From: Coriobacteriaceae bacterium
GTDB lineage: Bacteria; Actinomycetota; Coriobacteriia; Coriobacteriales; Coriobacteriaceae
Assembly (NCBI GenBank): GCA_902364645.1
Contig: CABJEP010000021.1
Span: 1-25,737, forward strand
Direction of reading: 5' to 3'
DNA: 25,737 nt
The translations under genes were made by a program, and so were the position numbers. The notes under the pieces are model-generated. The model was not told where the DNA came from, did no database searches, and saw only the letters and a list, made by a program, of their open reading frames with translations. Positions 17,394 through 22,850 of the stretch are shown piece by piece. The first letter of the stretch is position 1. Every line of letters begins with the position of its first letter.

Positions 17394-17540
17394 GTTCTAA
17401 GCAATTGCTTAATTTTGATTAAGCAACAGGGTGCTAAAAATCTACCTACGCGATATTCGCCTTTTGCGGCTACTTGCGCGTTTTGCACGCGCTTGAGCCG
17501 ATTTATTAACGCGATATGAATCTACATACGCGTAGCTGGT

Positions 17541-17563
17541 ATACAGCCGAGTACGGGCTGTAT
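17541..17563 (+). repeat. Hairpin 1 of the post-tRNA region
   Basis: Perfect 8-bp stem ATACAGCC/GGCTGTAT with a seven-base loop, followed by TTATCGCGG. Its right arm plus flank (GCTGTATTTAT) recurs in hairpin 2. Confidence 0.6.
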
Positions 17564-17584
17564 TTATCGCGGCGATTTACACAG

Positions 17585-17620
17585 ATATAGCGACTGTAAC
17601 GGACAAGCGTGTCGCTGTAT
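17585..17620 (+). repeat. Hairpin 2 of the post-tRNA region
   Basis: A 10-bp stem ATATAGCGAC/GTCGCTGTAT with one G-U pair and a 16-base loop. Its right arm and flank repeat the GCTGTATTTAT of hairpin 1, so the two hairpins look like diverged copies. Confidence 0.55.
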
Positions 17621-17818
17621 TTATTCCAGTAGTTCACTTGACCGGTGGACAAGTGAGCGGTTGCAACGAAACGGCAAGCGGGATGGGCCCTATACGAGGG
17701 CGCCGCAGAGGTAATAGAGGTGAAGTGCGGCAGGCGCTCTGAGAGGCGCAGTACGACCCCTTTTTCCTCGAACCGACTACCTTTGTACCATGAACCTCAA
17801 ATTGTTCAAGTAATCGCC

Positions 17819-17854
17819 AAAAGAAAGGCCCGCGCAGGATTGCACGGGCCTTTC
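17819..17854 (-). terminator. Rho-independent terminator of the pilin-DUF6273 gene
   Basis: Ten-base-pair stem GAAAGGCCCG (17823-17832) with CGGGCCTTTC (17845-17854). On the minus strand it ends in TTTCTTTT, about 35 bases after the stop codon of the minus-strand gene. Confidence 0.85.
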
Positions 17855-17855
17855 A

Positions 17856-17888
17856 CTAGACAAACTAGAAGACAAGCTAGAAGACAGG
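17856..17888. repeat. Tandem 12-base repeat abutting the pilin gene stop codon
   Basis: CTAGAAGACAAG (17865-17876) and CTAGAAGACAGG (17877-17888) are adjacent near-identical units, preceded by a degenerate CTAGACAAA at 17856-17864. The array ends exactly at the stop codon (17889-17891), between the gene and its terminator. Confidence 0.75.
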
Positions 17889-18842
17889 TTAAAAACACCA
17901 GGCGAGGCATATGCAATACGAGTACGTCGCGCCGTAGTCGTTATAGTTACCGTTGCTATAGATACAGCGGAAGTACGCGGAGCCGCTCGGATCCACGGAG
18001 CGCGTCCAGTGATAAAAGCTCGACGACACCCCTGAATGGTTCGAGTACGTCACGCCCTTGGATTTGTAGTACTCGTACTGGGTACCGTCGGTCTGGCGGT
18101 CTCCGTAGATCTCGGTCATCGAGAGCAGGAAGACTTTATCGGTCGTGGCCGATGGGGCGCTGGCACTGCCACCACCCTTGTTATCGGTCATCTTCGTGAC
18201 GGCCTTCGCCTTGGACTGGAGTTCGATCGGTAGGAGCGACCAGAGGTCACCGGAATTGAGGCGGCCGCGGATCTCCGATTTCTCCCAGCCGCCGGCATTG
18301 GTGCTCGTGGCGTTCATTCGCTGCTCGTCCATGGCAGTGTTGGTTACCTCGAACGTGAGCCCAGCCTTACCGGAGCCGTCCCCGAGGTCATCGTGGTTGA
18401 TACCGATGATGCGATACTCGAGCGTCTTGCCGTTCGTCAACTTCATCGAGAACTTCGTCCCCGCGTCCATCGCGGCCTTCGCCTTTGCGTACGCCGGCGA
18501 CGCCTCGCCCTTGGCGGCGATGTCCTCGGCCACGGCCTCCTGCTCGTCGAGCGTCCAGTCCTTCGCGTCCTTGGCGACAGCCGCCTGGACGGTCGCGGAA
18601 TCGGCTCCCGCAGAGCCGCCGCCGGTTGCGCCGCCCTCGACCCCGCCGGTCGTCCCATTGCTCACCGTGTTGCCGACCAGGTTGAACTGGTTGCGGATGG
18701 CCCCCGCCACGCCGGGTCCCGCGAACACGATCACCAGGCCGATGATGGCGATGATCAGGACGTACTCGATGATAGATTGGCCTTGGAGGCGGGTTCTCCT
18801 AGGAGATACCCCCCCCCGAAGGTTAATTGCCGCTGCATGCAT
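17889..18842 (-). CDS. Flp-type (class IVb) prepilin fused to a C-terminal DUF6273 / C-type-lectin-like domain
   Basis: A 317-residue predicted surface protein. Residues 1-21 are a short basic leader ending in Gly21. The next residues, QSIIEYVLIIAIIG, carry the Glu+5/Tyr+6 of Flp/Tad pilins, and cleavage after Gly21 by a prepilin peptidase is expected. A Gly/Ala/Thr linker (about 58-85) and an Ala/Lys/Asp helical stretch lead to a DUF6273-like domain (about 135-317): EYRIIGINHDDLGDG, WEKSEIRGRLN, DKVFLLSMTEIYG, WTRSVDPS. The last 40 residues are rich in Tyr, Asn, Ser, Asp, Gly and Cys, ending in CICLAWCF. AAGGGAG lies six bases before the ATG. Nine G just after the start suggest phase variation. 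No tad assembly or prepilin peptidase gene is in the window. The fold assignment is from pattern only. Confidence 0.82.
   Translation of the reverse strand: MHAAAINLRGGVSPRRTRLQGQSIIEYVLIIAIIGLVIVFAGPGVAGAIRNQFNLVGNTVSNGTTGGVEGGATGGGSAGADSATVQAAVAKDAKDWTLDEQEAVAEDIAAKGEASPAYAKAKAAMDAGTKFSMKLTNGKTLEYRIIGINHDDLGDGSGKAGLTFEVTNTAMDEQRMNATSTNAGGWEKSEIRGRLNSGDLWSLLPIELQSKAKAVTKMTDNKGGGSASAPSATTDKVFLLSMTEIYGDRQTDGTQYEYYKSKGVTYSNHSGVSSSFYHWTRSVDPSGSAYFRCIYSNGNYNDYGATYSYCICLAWCF
17892..18011 (-). other. Candidate DGR-type variable region at the gene 3' end
   Basis: The final 40 codons show the signature of a retroelement-mutagenised target. From the Tyr codon of AYFRC onward, 18 of 21 successive codons end in C or T, and the residues are mainly those reachable from AAC/AAT by changing A (six Tyr, three Asn, plus Ser, Gly, Asp, Ile, Cys). 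Invariant-looking anchors (WTRS, DPS, FR, NG, CLA) interrupt them, and the block ends the protein as in known DGR targets. The template repeat and reverse transcriptase are not in this window, so this is an inference. Confidence 0.4.
18809..18817 (-). repeat. G9 homopolymer in codons 9-12 of the pilin gene
   Basis: Nine consecutive C on the plus strand read as nine G in the coding strand, spanning Arg9-Gly10-Gly11-Val12. With ten G the next codons become GGT ATC TCC TAG. With eight G the frame stops at TGA about 16 codons later. No other ATG, GTG or TTG start lies between the tract and the pilin motif. Confidence 0.9.
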
Positions 18843-18915
18843 TTGCGGCTCCCTTCGCTCAGGGTTTGTAGATACATCGCCGAGCGTAGGGCTATTTCAG
18901 ATTTCTGCATCGGTC

Positions 18916-18930
18916 TTGCCGCAGCGGCAA
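18916..18930. promoter_or_regulatory. Perfect dyad upstream of the pilin gene
   Basis: TTGCCGC-A-GCGGCAA, a perfect 7-bp inverted repeat about 75 bases upstream of the minus-strand start, in the divergent control region. It is a possible operator; no regulator is identified and no clear -10/-35 pair was found for the minus gene. Confidence 0.4.
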
Positions 18931-18978
18931 ACGTAATTAACTAAACGCCTTCGCGGCGCAATCAACCGCTCACTCAAT

Positions 18979-19021
18979 CGAATTTGTTGCTCAACAAATT
19001 CGCAGGTGAGGACAGTAGAAT
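18979..19021 (+). promoter_or_regulatory. 24-bp perfect dyad and possible -10 box before the plus-strand DUF6273 operon
   Basis: CGAATTTGTTG-CT-CAACAAATTCG (18979-19002) is a perfect inverted repeat with 11-base arms. TAGAAT at 19016-19021 (five of six to the -10 consensus) follows it. The dyad would then cover the -35 position, where no good TTGACA is seen, as expected for a repressor- or activator-controlled promoter. The start codon is 68 bases beyond. Confidence 0.45.
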
Positions 19022-19088
19022 TGGTGTTATCGGAAGTGACGGATGACCGCCGGTGTCGAAGCTGGCGGCCGAGAAGAAAGGACCGAAA

Positions 19089-19337
19089 ATGAGAACTATG
19101 GAGCTGATAATCTTCTTCCTGCCTCTCCTGGCGATCGCCGCCAACATCTGCGGCGTGGCGGAGCTCGTTAAGATTGCCAGGGCCAAGGGGCATTACACCA
19201 ATGACGCGGGAATCCTCTGGTTCATCGGCCTTTTCGGCACGGCGCTCATGGTCGGCCTGATCGTCTGCGCACTGCCAGACCGAGCTGCGCCGGCGCCCAG
19301 CGCAAAAACGGATGAAGACGCCCTGCCCGAGGTGTAG
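19089..19337 (+). CDS. Small two-helix membrane protein
   Basis: An 82-residue protein I cannot name. Two hydrophobic segments are visible, about residues 5-27 (MELIIFFLPLLAIAANICG) and 44-65 (GILWFIGLFGTALMVGLIV), joined by a Lys/Arg-containing loop, with an acidic Pro/Ala tail. ATG 19089 is chosen because AAAGGA sits six bases before it; an in-frame GTG at 19053 has no ribosome site. Its stop is two bases before the DUF6273 gene, so the two are almost certainly cotranscribed. Confidence 0.75.
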   Translation: MRTMELIIFFLPLLAIAANICGVAELVKIARAKGHYTNDAGILWFIGLFGTALMVGLIVCALPDRAAPAPSAKTDEDALPEV

Positions 19338-19339
19338 AC

Positions 19340-20758
19340 ATGTCAAAGTACAAGATCGTCTACCGCGACGCCAACCCCTCCTGGCAGGAACTCTGCCCCG
19401 TCAGGGTACTGGCCGTCCAGGTCTCCAGGGACACCGAGACGGGAGCTTGCTTCCTCCAGACAAAGATCGTCAACGTATCGACGAAACCCATCAGCCGCAT
19501 AGAGTTCACGGTCGGGCTCGAGGGCGAGGGAGGGGAGACGGAGAACGTCGACTTCTCGCTCCTAGATGCCGACCTGCCCGCCGGCGAGGTGCTCAGGCCC
19601 AAGGCGGTGAGAATCAAGCTGTCTGTTATCACCGGCTCGCGTGCCGTTGTGACCCGAGCGGACTGCGAGACGTCCTTCGACGACCCGGTCGACATCGATA
19701 ACCCCGCGCCACTCGCGCTCAACGGAATCGAGGAGTCGGAACGCGATGTCCTGCTCTCCGAGATGGGCGCCGATGCCTGCAAATGCTCGGGTGTCCATTC
19801 CGAGCACGAGGGATGGTGGCAGTGCGGCTGCGGGGCGGTGAACCTCAAGCGCGGAACCTGCTGGAACTGCGGCGCCGTGCGCGAGAAACTGGCGGATCTG
19901 GAAGATGCCGCGTTCCTGGATGAATCCAGAAGGGACAGGGTCTACAAGACGAGCGTCGCGATACTCGAGAAGGGCAACAGGAAGGAAGCTGAGGCCGCAA
20001 AGGAAAGCCTCGAGAGGCTGGCCGAGCAGGGATACGGGGACTCGGGCGAGAAGGCAAGAGAGGCCGGCGCGAAGATTGCGAACCTCTCCAAAAGGAGGAA
20101 GAAAATAGCCGTCGCGGCTGTCGCGGGCATCGTCCTGCTTGCCGTCATGGTCGCCATCTCGCCCCTGCCGTCCATGCTCGAAGCAAGGGCGGACATGAAG
20201 GCGGAGCAGGAGAAAATCGAAAGCGTCGCGATTGAGCAGACCGTCGAACTGGGAACATATTCGGGCGAGCTCTCGGCTTATACAGGAAAGGATATCGAGG
20301 GCCAACCGATTGAATGGATAGTCCTCCACAAGGAGGGCGACAGGGCTCTCCTCATGACCGAGCATTGCATCGATGAGATGGAATTCAACGAGAATGGAGA
20401 CGTATGGGACTTCAAGTCAAGCTCGCTGTATAGGTATCTGAACGGACCCTTCATAGAATACGCCTTCAACGATGCCGAGCGCGGGATTTTAGCAGGCGAC
20501 GTAACGATTCTAGACTCCTGGAGCGATTACCTTAGCGAGGATAATATGTACGCGACTCTAGCCGGCACGGACGTCCCCGAGGCATGGTGGGCTTCCGATA
20601 TAGAGAAATGCGAAGACGATTCATATGGGGCCTACTACGCCGGTCAACCCTTGACTAGTTACATTGACGAAGAAGGTGGCATCTCCTGCGGCGACCTCGG
20701 CAGCACGCAGGATTCGACTCTCGGAGTTCGCCCAGCCATCTGGGTCAAATTGAATTAG
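19340..20758 (+). CDS. Zinc-ribbon, single-pass membrane protein with C-terminal DUF6273 domain
   Basis: A 472-residue protein. Residues 1-130 form a beta-rich domain without a name I trust (QVSRDTETGACFLQTKIVN, KPISRIEFTVGLEG). A zinc ribbon follows at about 157-180 (CGCG and CWNCG cysteines), then a charged helical stretch (about 200-250) and one membrane helix (about 254-276, preceded by KRRKK). The C-terminal domain (about 295-472) has EWIVLHKEGDRALLMTE, DFKSSSLYRYLNG and the closing LGVRPAIWVKLN typical of DUF6273. Unlike the pilin gene, its C terminus is ordinary and not enriched in Tyr/Asn. By topology the ribbon is cytoplasmic and the DUF6273 domain outside. The presence of the same domain in both divergent genes suggests a shared surface function. 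Confidence 0.82.
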   Translation: MSKYKIVYRDANPSWQELCPVRVLAVQVSRDTETGACFLQTKIVNVSTKPISRIEFTVGLEGEGGETENVDFSLLDADLPAGEVLRPKAVRIKLSVITGSRAVVTRADCETSFDDPVDIDNPAPLALNGIEESERDVLLSEMGADACKCSGVHSEHEGWWQCGCGAVNLKRGTCWNCGAVREKLADLEDAAFLDESRRDRVYKTSVAILEKGNRKEAEAAKESLERLAEQGYGDSGEKAREAGAKIANLSKRRKKIAVAAVAGIVLLAVMVAISPLPSMLEARADMKAEQEKIESVAIEQTVELGTYSGELSAYTGKDIEGQPIEWIVLHKEGDRALLMTEHCIDEMEFNENGDVWDFKSSSLYRYLNGPFIEYAFNDAERGILAGDVTILDSWSDYLSEDNMYATLAGTDVPEAWWASDIEKCEDDSYGAYYAGQPLTSYIDEEGGISCGDLGSTQDSTLGVRPAIWVKLN

Positions 20759-20787
20759 CAATCGATTTTTCCATCGGTTAAATTGTG

Positions 20788-20820
20788 AAGGTGGCTTCCG
20801 AACCATCGGGAGCCACCTTT
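20788..20820 (+). terminator. Terminator after the DUF6273 operon
   Basis: A 12-bp stem (AAGGTGGCTTCC with GGGAGCCACCTT, one G-U pair) on an eight-base loop, 29 bases after the stop codon. The T run is short (TTT), but the stem is strong. Confidence 0.75.
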
Positions 20821-21081
20821 ATGCGTTCACTTGAACTTGGCTATTGCCGTGCCTTGGGAAGGATTACGCCGGGGGCATTCTTGTTGGAGTTGCCATGCAG
20901 TGTATTCGGGCTGACGTTTCAGTCGGAACAATCCAGATGAAGACTCCGGCACTGCTCAAACATTCCCGTTTAGTCATATACGTCACTGAAATCGCACTTG
21001 GCACCGAGACCAGTTACGTCCACATCCGCGTCCGGAACGAATCGAAGCGGTATCCCGTTTCAAAACGAAGCCTCGGTCCAT
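20821..21081. other. Gene-poor stretch, probably decayed
   Basis: No convincing gene. A 79-codon plus-strand frame at 20844-21083 has no ribosome site, no recognisable domain and mixed codon use. It runs in a different frame from the thioredoxin-like remnant that follows, so this stretch may be that gene's degraded 5' part. Confidence 0.4.
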
Positions 21082-21282
21082 GAAGGAGACTTTCCCATAT
21101 ACATAGATTAAGATAATACCGTGTATGACGAATATGAACTTGAGCATATTCCGTCCGTATTCATACTGGATGATCAAGGAAACATCATCGGCTTATCCGA
21201 AGGAGAGGAAGAACCTCTTGCCTTATTAAAGAAATACGCCAAATACAACGGATATAAAGCGGAAGGAGGCGACATCAAGTAA
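21082..21282 (+). pseudogene. Remnant of a thioredoxin-fold protein with an in-frame stop
   Basis: In the frame ending at 21282 the sequence reads EGDFPIYID, then TAA (21109-21111), then DNTVYDEYELEHIPSVFILD and DQGNIIG. This is the second half of a thioredoxin/AhpC-type fold: a strand, Asp, an x-Y helix, then the cis-Pro loop IPSVFILD and dGkI turn. The stop sits where such proteins carry a charged residue. The CxxC half is not found upstream. A GTG at 21121 could in principle start a 53-residue product, but no ribosome site supports it. Codon use is noticeably AT-richer than in the housekeeping block, suggesting acquired DNA. Confidence 0.5.
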
Positions 21283-21311
21283 CTATCAAAGGCCAGATTA
21301 AGGAGCCAGCC

Positions 21312-21575
21312 ATGAAGAAATGCCTGCCCTCCATCGTCTCAGCAGCTCTTTGCCTCTCCCTTGTCATGACACCATTTGTGCCCGTTGCGGCAGCCCATGC
21401 CGACGAGGGATCTCCCGCCGAGAGCAGCGAGATCTACGTCGGAGACAACTACGACGAAAAGTACGATATATCCCTTTTTTTGAGCGCGGGCGCTGCACGG
21501 ATTCATATTCCAAGGCGTGGTGCGATTCTCACGGATCTGCAAATAACCGCACCGTCCCTCACAAGGTCACGCTGA
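21312..21575 (+). CDS. Small secreted protein, apparently frameshifted at a T7 tract
   Basis: As written the frame gives 87 residues. It begins with a clear signal peptide (basic MKK, hydrophobic core AALCLSLVMTPFVPVAA, then AHA-DEG as a likely signal peptidase I site) and a good AAGGAG ribosome site. After the T7 tract at 21475-21481 the frame turns into atypical sequence with low GC at third positions. Adding one T would continue in the other frame to a stop at 21610. That tail (ERGRCTDSYSKAWCDSHG and VTLNTKEEACLRDL) has three Cys and GC-rich third positions like a real gene, giving about 99 residues. Either the gene is broken, or it is phase-variable. Its function is unknown; a small secreted peptide or bacteriocin-like product is possible. 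Confidence 0.6.
   Translation: MKKCLPSIVSAALCLSLVMTPFVPVAAAHADEGSPAESSEIYVGDNYDEKYDISLFLSAGAARIHIPRRGAILTDLQITAPSLTRSR
21475..21481 (+). repeat. T7 homopolymer at the frame change
   Basis: Seven T at codons 55-57 of the secreted-protein gene. Eight T would join the signal-peptide half to the better-looking C-terminal frame ending at 21610. Confidence 0.6.
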
Positions 21576-21620
21576 ACACGAAGGAGGAGGCTTGCCTGCG
21601 CGATCTCTAGCTTGCTGGCA

Positions 21621-21673
21621 CCGCTGAAGTTATCGCCGGTCTCGTGACAACCGGTCCTAGCGGCGGCTTTTTT
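21621..21673 (+). terminator. Possible terminator after the secreted-protein gene
   Basis: Nested inverted repeats CCGCT/AGCGG (21621-21625 with 21659-21663) and CCGGT/ACCGG (21636-21640 with 21650-21654) precede GGC and six T at 21668-21673. The shape is irregular, but the T run and position after 21610 support termination there. Confidence 0.5.
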
Positions 21674-21730
21674 GCAACCGCAATGACATCGTACCGACTT
21701 TTCACTTGCATGTTCTGAAAGGAAGTTGCC

Positions 21731-21970
21731 ATGTTGTCGCAAAATCAATCGAGATACTTGACCACAATCGGCTTTGCCCTGCTTGCATTACTCTTTGCTA
21801 GCGACCTCTTGCTGAAACCGCCCAAGGAACTCGTTTCGCTTGCCATAGCCTGCATTTCCGCCCTTTACTTTACGGCAACCCTATTCGTCGGACTAAAGGA
21901 GAGGAAAAAAGGCGCAGTCGTTGTATCTGCCGTAGGCGTGATCATAGCCATTGCCTCATTCTTTATCTGA
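21731..21970 (+). CDS. Small hydrophobic membrane protein
   Basis: A 79-residue protein, mostly membrane: segments at about 11-28 (TIGFALLALLFASDLLL), 35-53 (LVSLAIACISALYFTATLF) and 61-78 (AVVVSAVGVIIAIASFFI), with a KERKK loop before the last. GAAAGGAAG lies just before the ATG. I do not recognise it. Size, topology and position beside a small secreted peptide and an ABC exporter would suit an immunity protein, but nothing in the sequence proves this. Confidence 0.65.
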   Translation: MLSQNQSRYLTTIGFALLALLFASDLLLKPPKELVSLAIACISALYFTATLFVGLKERKKGAVVVSAVGVIIAIASFFI

Positions 21971-21982
21971 CACATTGGTGAT

Positions 21983-22318
21983 CTAGGGGCGATATCGTAG
22001 GAATACGACCGGGAGAGCCGGGACCAGATTGCCCGGGTTGCCCGGTCGGCTCGCGCGACGGCGCGGCGGTTCCACAGAAAGCTCTCCGGACTTCACACCG
22101 TTTCTGATCGCATTGTAGACAGCCATCTCGTCTTCGCTGTCGGCGAGCACGCGGTGTGCGTCGTCGTTTTGGATGTCCAGTAAATCTCGAAGGTCCTCCA
22201 TGCACCAGCGTCCGAGATTTGGCCATGCGCGTTGCGCGAGCTGATAAGTGTCGATTGCGATGTTGTAGTTAAAGTCCAGGCCAAAGCCGTCCCAGGCAGA
22301 ACGGCTTTGTTTCCTTGA
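21983..22318 (-). pseudogene. C-terminal remnant of a DEDDh 3'-5' exonuclease (DnaQ/RNase T-like)
   Basis: The minus-strand frame ending at 21983 is open back to 22318 without a start for a whole gene. It reads GFGLDFNYNIAIDTYQLAQR, then WPNLGRW, MEDLRDLLDIQNDDAHRVLAD and SEDEMAVYNAIRNGV. This is the second half of a DnaQ-type exonuclease: the IDTYQLA strand after Exo II, the helix LRDLL.I, and the Exo III motif HRVLAD (His, then Asp five on). The Exo I DxE half is missing. A run of Arg, Pro and Gly replaces a normal C terminus. A short product could start at the ATG at 22201, but it would lack the active site. Confidence 0.6.
22283..22308. repeat. Hairpin at the broken end of the exonuclease remnant
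   Basis: Perfect 8-bp stem AAAGCCGT/ACGGCTTT with a ten-base loop. It overlaps the first recognisable codons of the remnant. It could serve as a weak terminator in either direction, as each arm ends in TTT when read outward. Confidence 0.5.
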
Positions 22319-22341
22319 TTATCAACTTTATCCGGACACTT

Positions 22342-22377
22342 CCCGCATTCATCCGTGCGTGTACGGATGAATGCGGG
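22342..22377. repeat. Perfect 15-bp hairpin downstream of the ABC operon
   Basis: CCCGCATTCATCCGT pairs without mismatch with ACGGATGAATGCGGG across the loop GCGTGT. No T run on either side. Confidence 0.85.
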
Positions 22378-22386
22378 GCTCGATAG

Positions 22387-22415
22387 CCCGGCGGCCTGAT
22401 CGGCAGGCCGCCGGG
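22387..22415. repeat. Perfect 12-bp GC-rich hairpin at the end of the ABC operon
   Basis: CCCGGCGGCCTG pairs with CAGGCCGCCGGG across ATCGG. It lies six bases beyond the stop of the minus-strand gene at 22421 and nine bases from the 15-bp hairpin. It probably ends or protects the minus-strand mRNA, although no poly-U follows. Confidence 0.8.
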
Positions 22416-22420
22416 AACTC

Positions 22421-22849
22421 TCACTCCTCGATAAAAGCCGGCACCCGGTTAGTCCTGCGCATCTTGAAATCGCCAGTTTCGTGGGAGACGTAGAGAATGC
22501 CGTCCATCCCGTCTCGCGATGCATATGAAAGGTGAACAGAACCGCAATCCGCTCCATCATCGTCGAGAAGATCGAACGAATTCGGATCGCTCGTTGCGGC
22601 CAAACGACCACTCAGACAAGAGCCATCGCCATTACAGATTTGCCATTCCATGTCTTCGCCTGCAAGAATCGCCATAGACGGCCTGGTCGCGCCATCGTTG
22701 ACATACATCCCGTCTATGCCAAAACCGTTCTCAGCGCCATCGATAAACGATTGCTCGGACCTATACCTCGCAAATGATGCACATAGAACCATTGCAAGAC
22801 AAAGTACAGAGCCAACAATCGCTATCTTTGCATAGCTCTTGCCTATCAT
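22421..22849 (-). CDS. Membrane-anchored exported protein of unknown function
   Basis: A 142-residue protein. An N-terminal basic segment and hydrophobic helix (about 7-28, IAIVGSVLCLAMVLCASFA) look like an uncleaved anchor or signal peptide. The rest is acidic and soluble, with three Cys (WQICNGDGSC, DDGADCGSV) that could form disulfides outside the cell. ATG 22849 is preferred because GAGGTGA lies five bases upstream, one base after the stop of the ABC gene (TGA C ATG). A GTG at 22858 would add three residues. Tight coupling to the exporter gene suggests a shared job. I do not recognise the family. Confidence 0.75.
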   Translation of the reverse strand: MIGKSYAKIAIVGSVLCLAMVLCASFARYRSEQSFIDGAENGFGIDGMYVNDGATRPSMAILAGEDMEWQICNGDGSCLSGRLAATSDPNSFDLLDDDGADCGSVHLSYASRDGMDGILYVSHETGDFKMRRTNRVPAFIEE

Positions 22850-22850
22850 G

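Larger units (their letters stand above)
17394..17818. other. Gene-free region with hairpins and short repeats
   Basis: About 425 bases without a convincing gene; the small plus-strand frame at 17720-18199 runs antisense into the pilin gene and is low in complexity. It holds a perfect 9-bp dyad TTGCTTAAT/ATTAAGCAA at 17405-17426; a near-exact 12-base direct repeat (TCTACCTACGCG at 17441, TCTACATACGCG at 17521); ACGCGATAT at 17448 and 17509; GCTGTATTTAT at 17557 and 17614; a hairpin 17541-17563 (8-bp stem); and a hairpin 17585-17620 (10 bp with one G-U pair). A further bulged hairpin near 17735 is followed by five T at about 17760. I do not recognise a known RNA family. Confidence 0.5.

Noticed and set aside
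17394..17820. A DGR template repeat or reverse transcriptase next to the pilin gene
   Set aside because: I compared this stretch on both strands with the last 120 bases of the gene and found no adenine-substituted near copy. No frame in the window shows a reverse-transcriptase motif.
18145..18944. Plus-strand frames opposite the pilin-DUF6273 gene
   Set aside because: They are antisense shadows, rich in Arg and Ala or Leu and Val, and they start within the minus-strand gene without ribosome sites.
18979..19002. An invertible promoter (inverton) based on the dyads before the DUF6273 genes
   Set aside because: The arms are separated by only two bases, so there is no promoter segment between them to invert; no recombinase gene is in the window.
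20844..21083. A 79-codon plus-strand gene
   Set aside because: No ribosome site, no motif, and it lies in a different frame from the thioredoxin-like remnant just downstream; treated as decayed DNA.
22093..22611. A 172-codon minus-strand gene
   Set aside because: It overlaps the 142-residue gene and the exonuclease remnant in a frame with worse composition, and it crosses both perfect hairpins.
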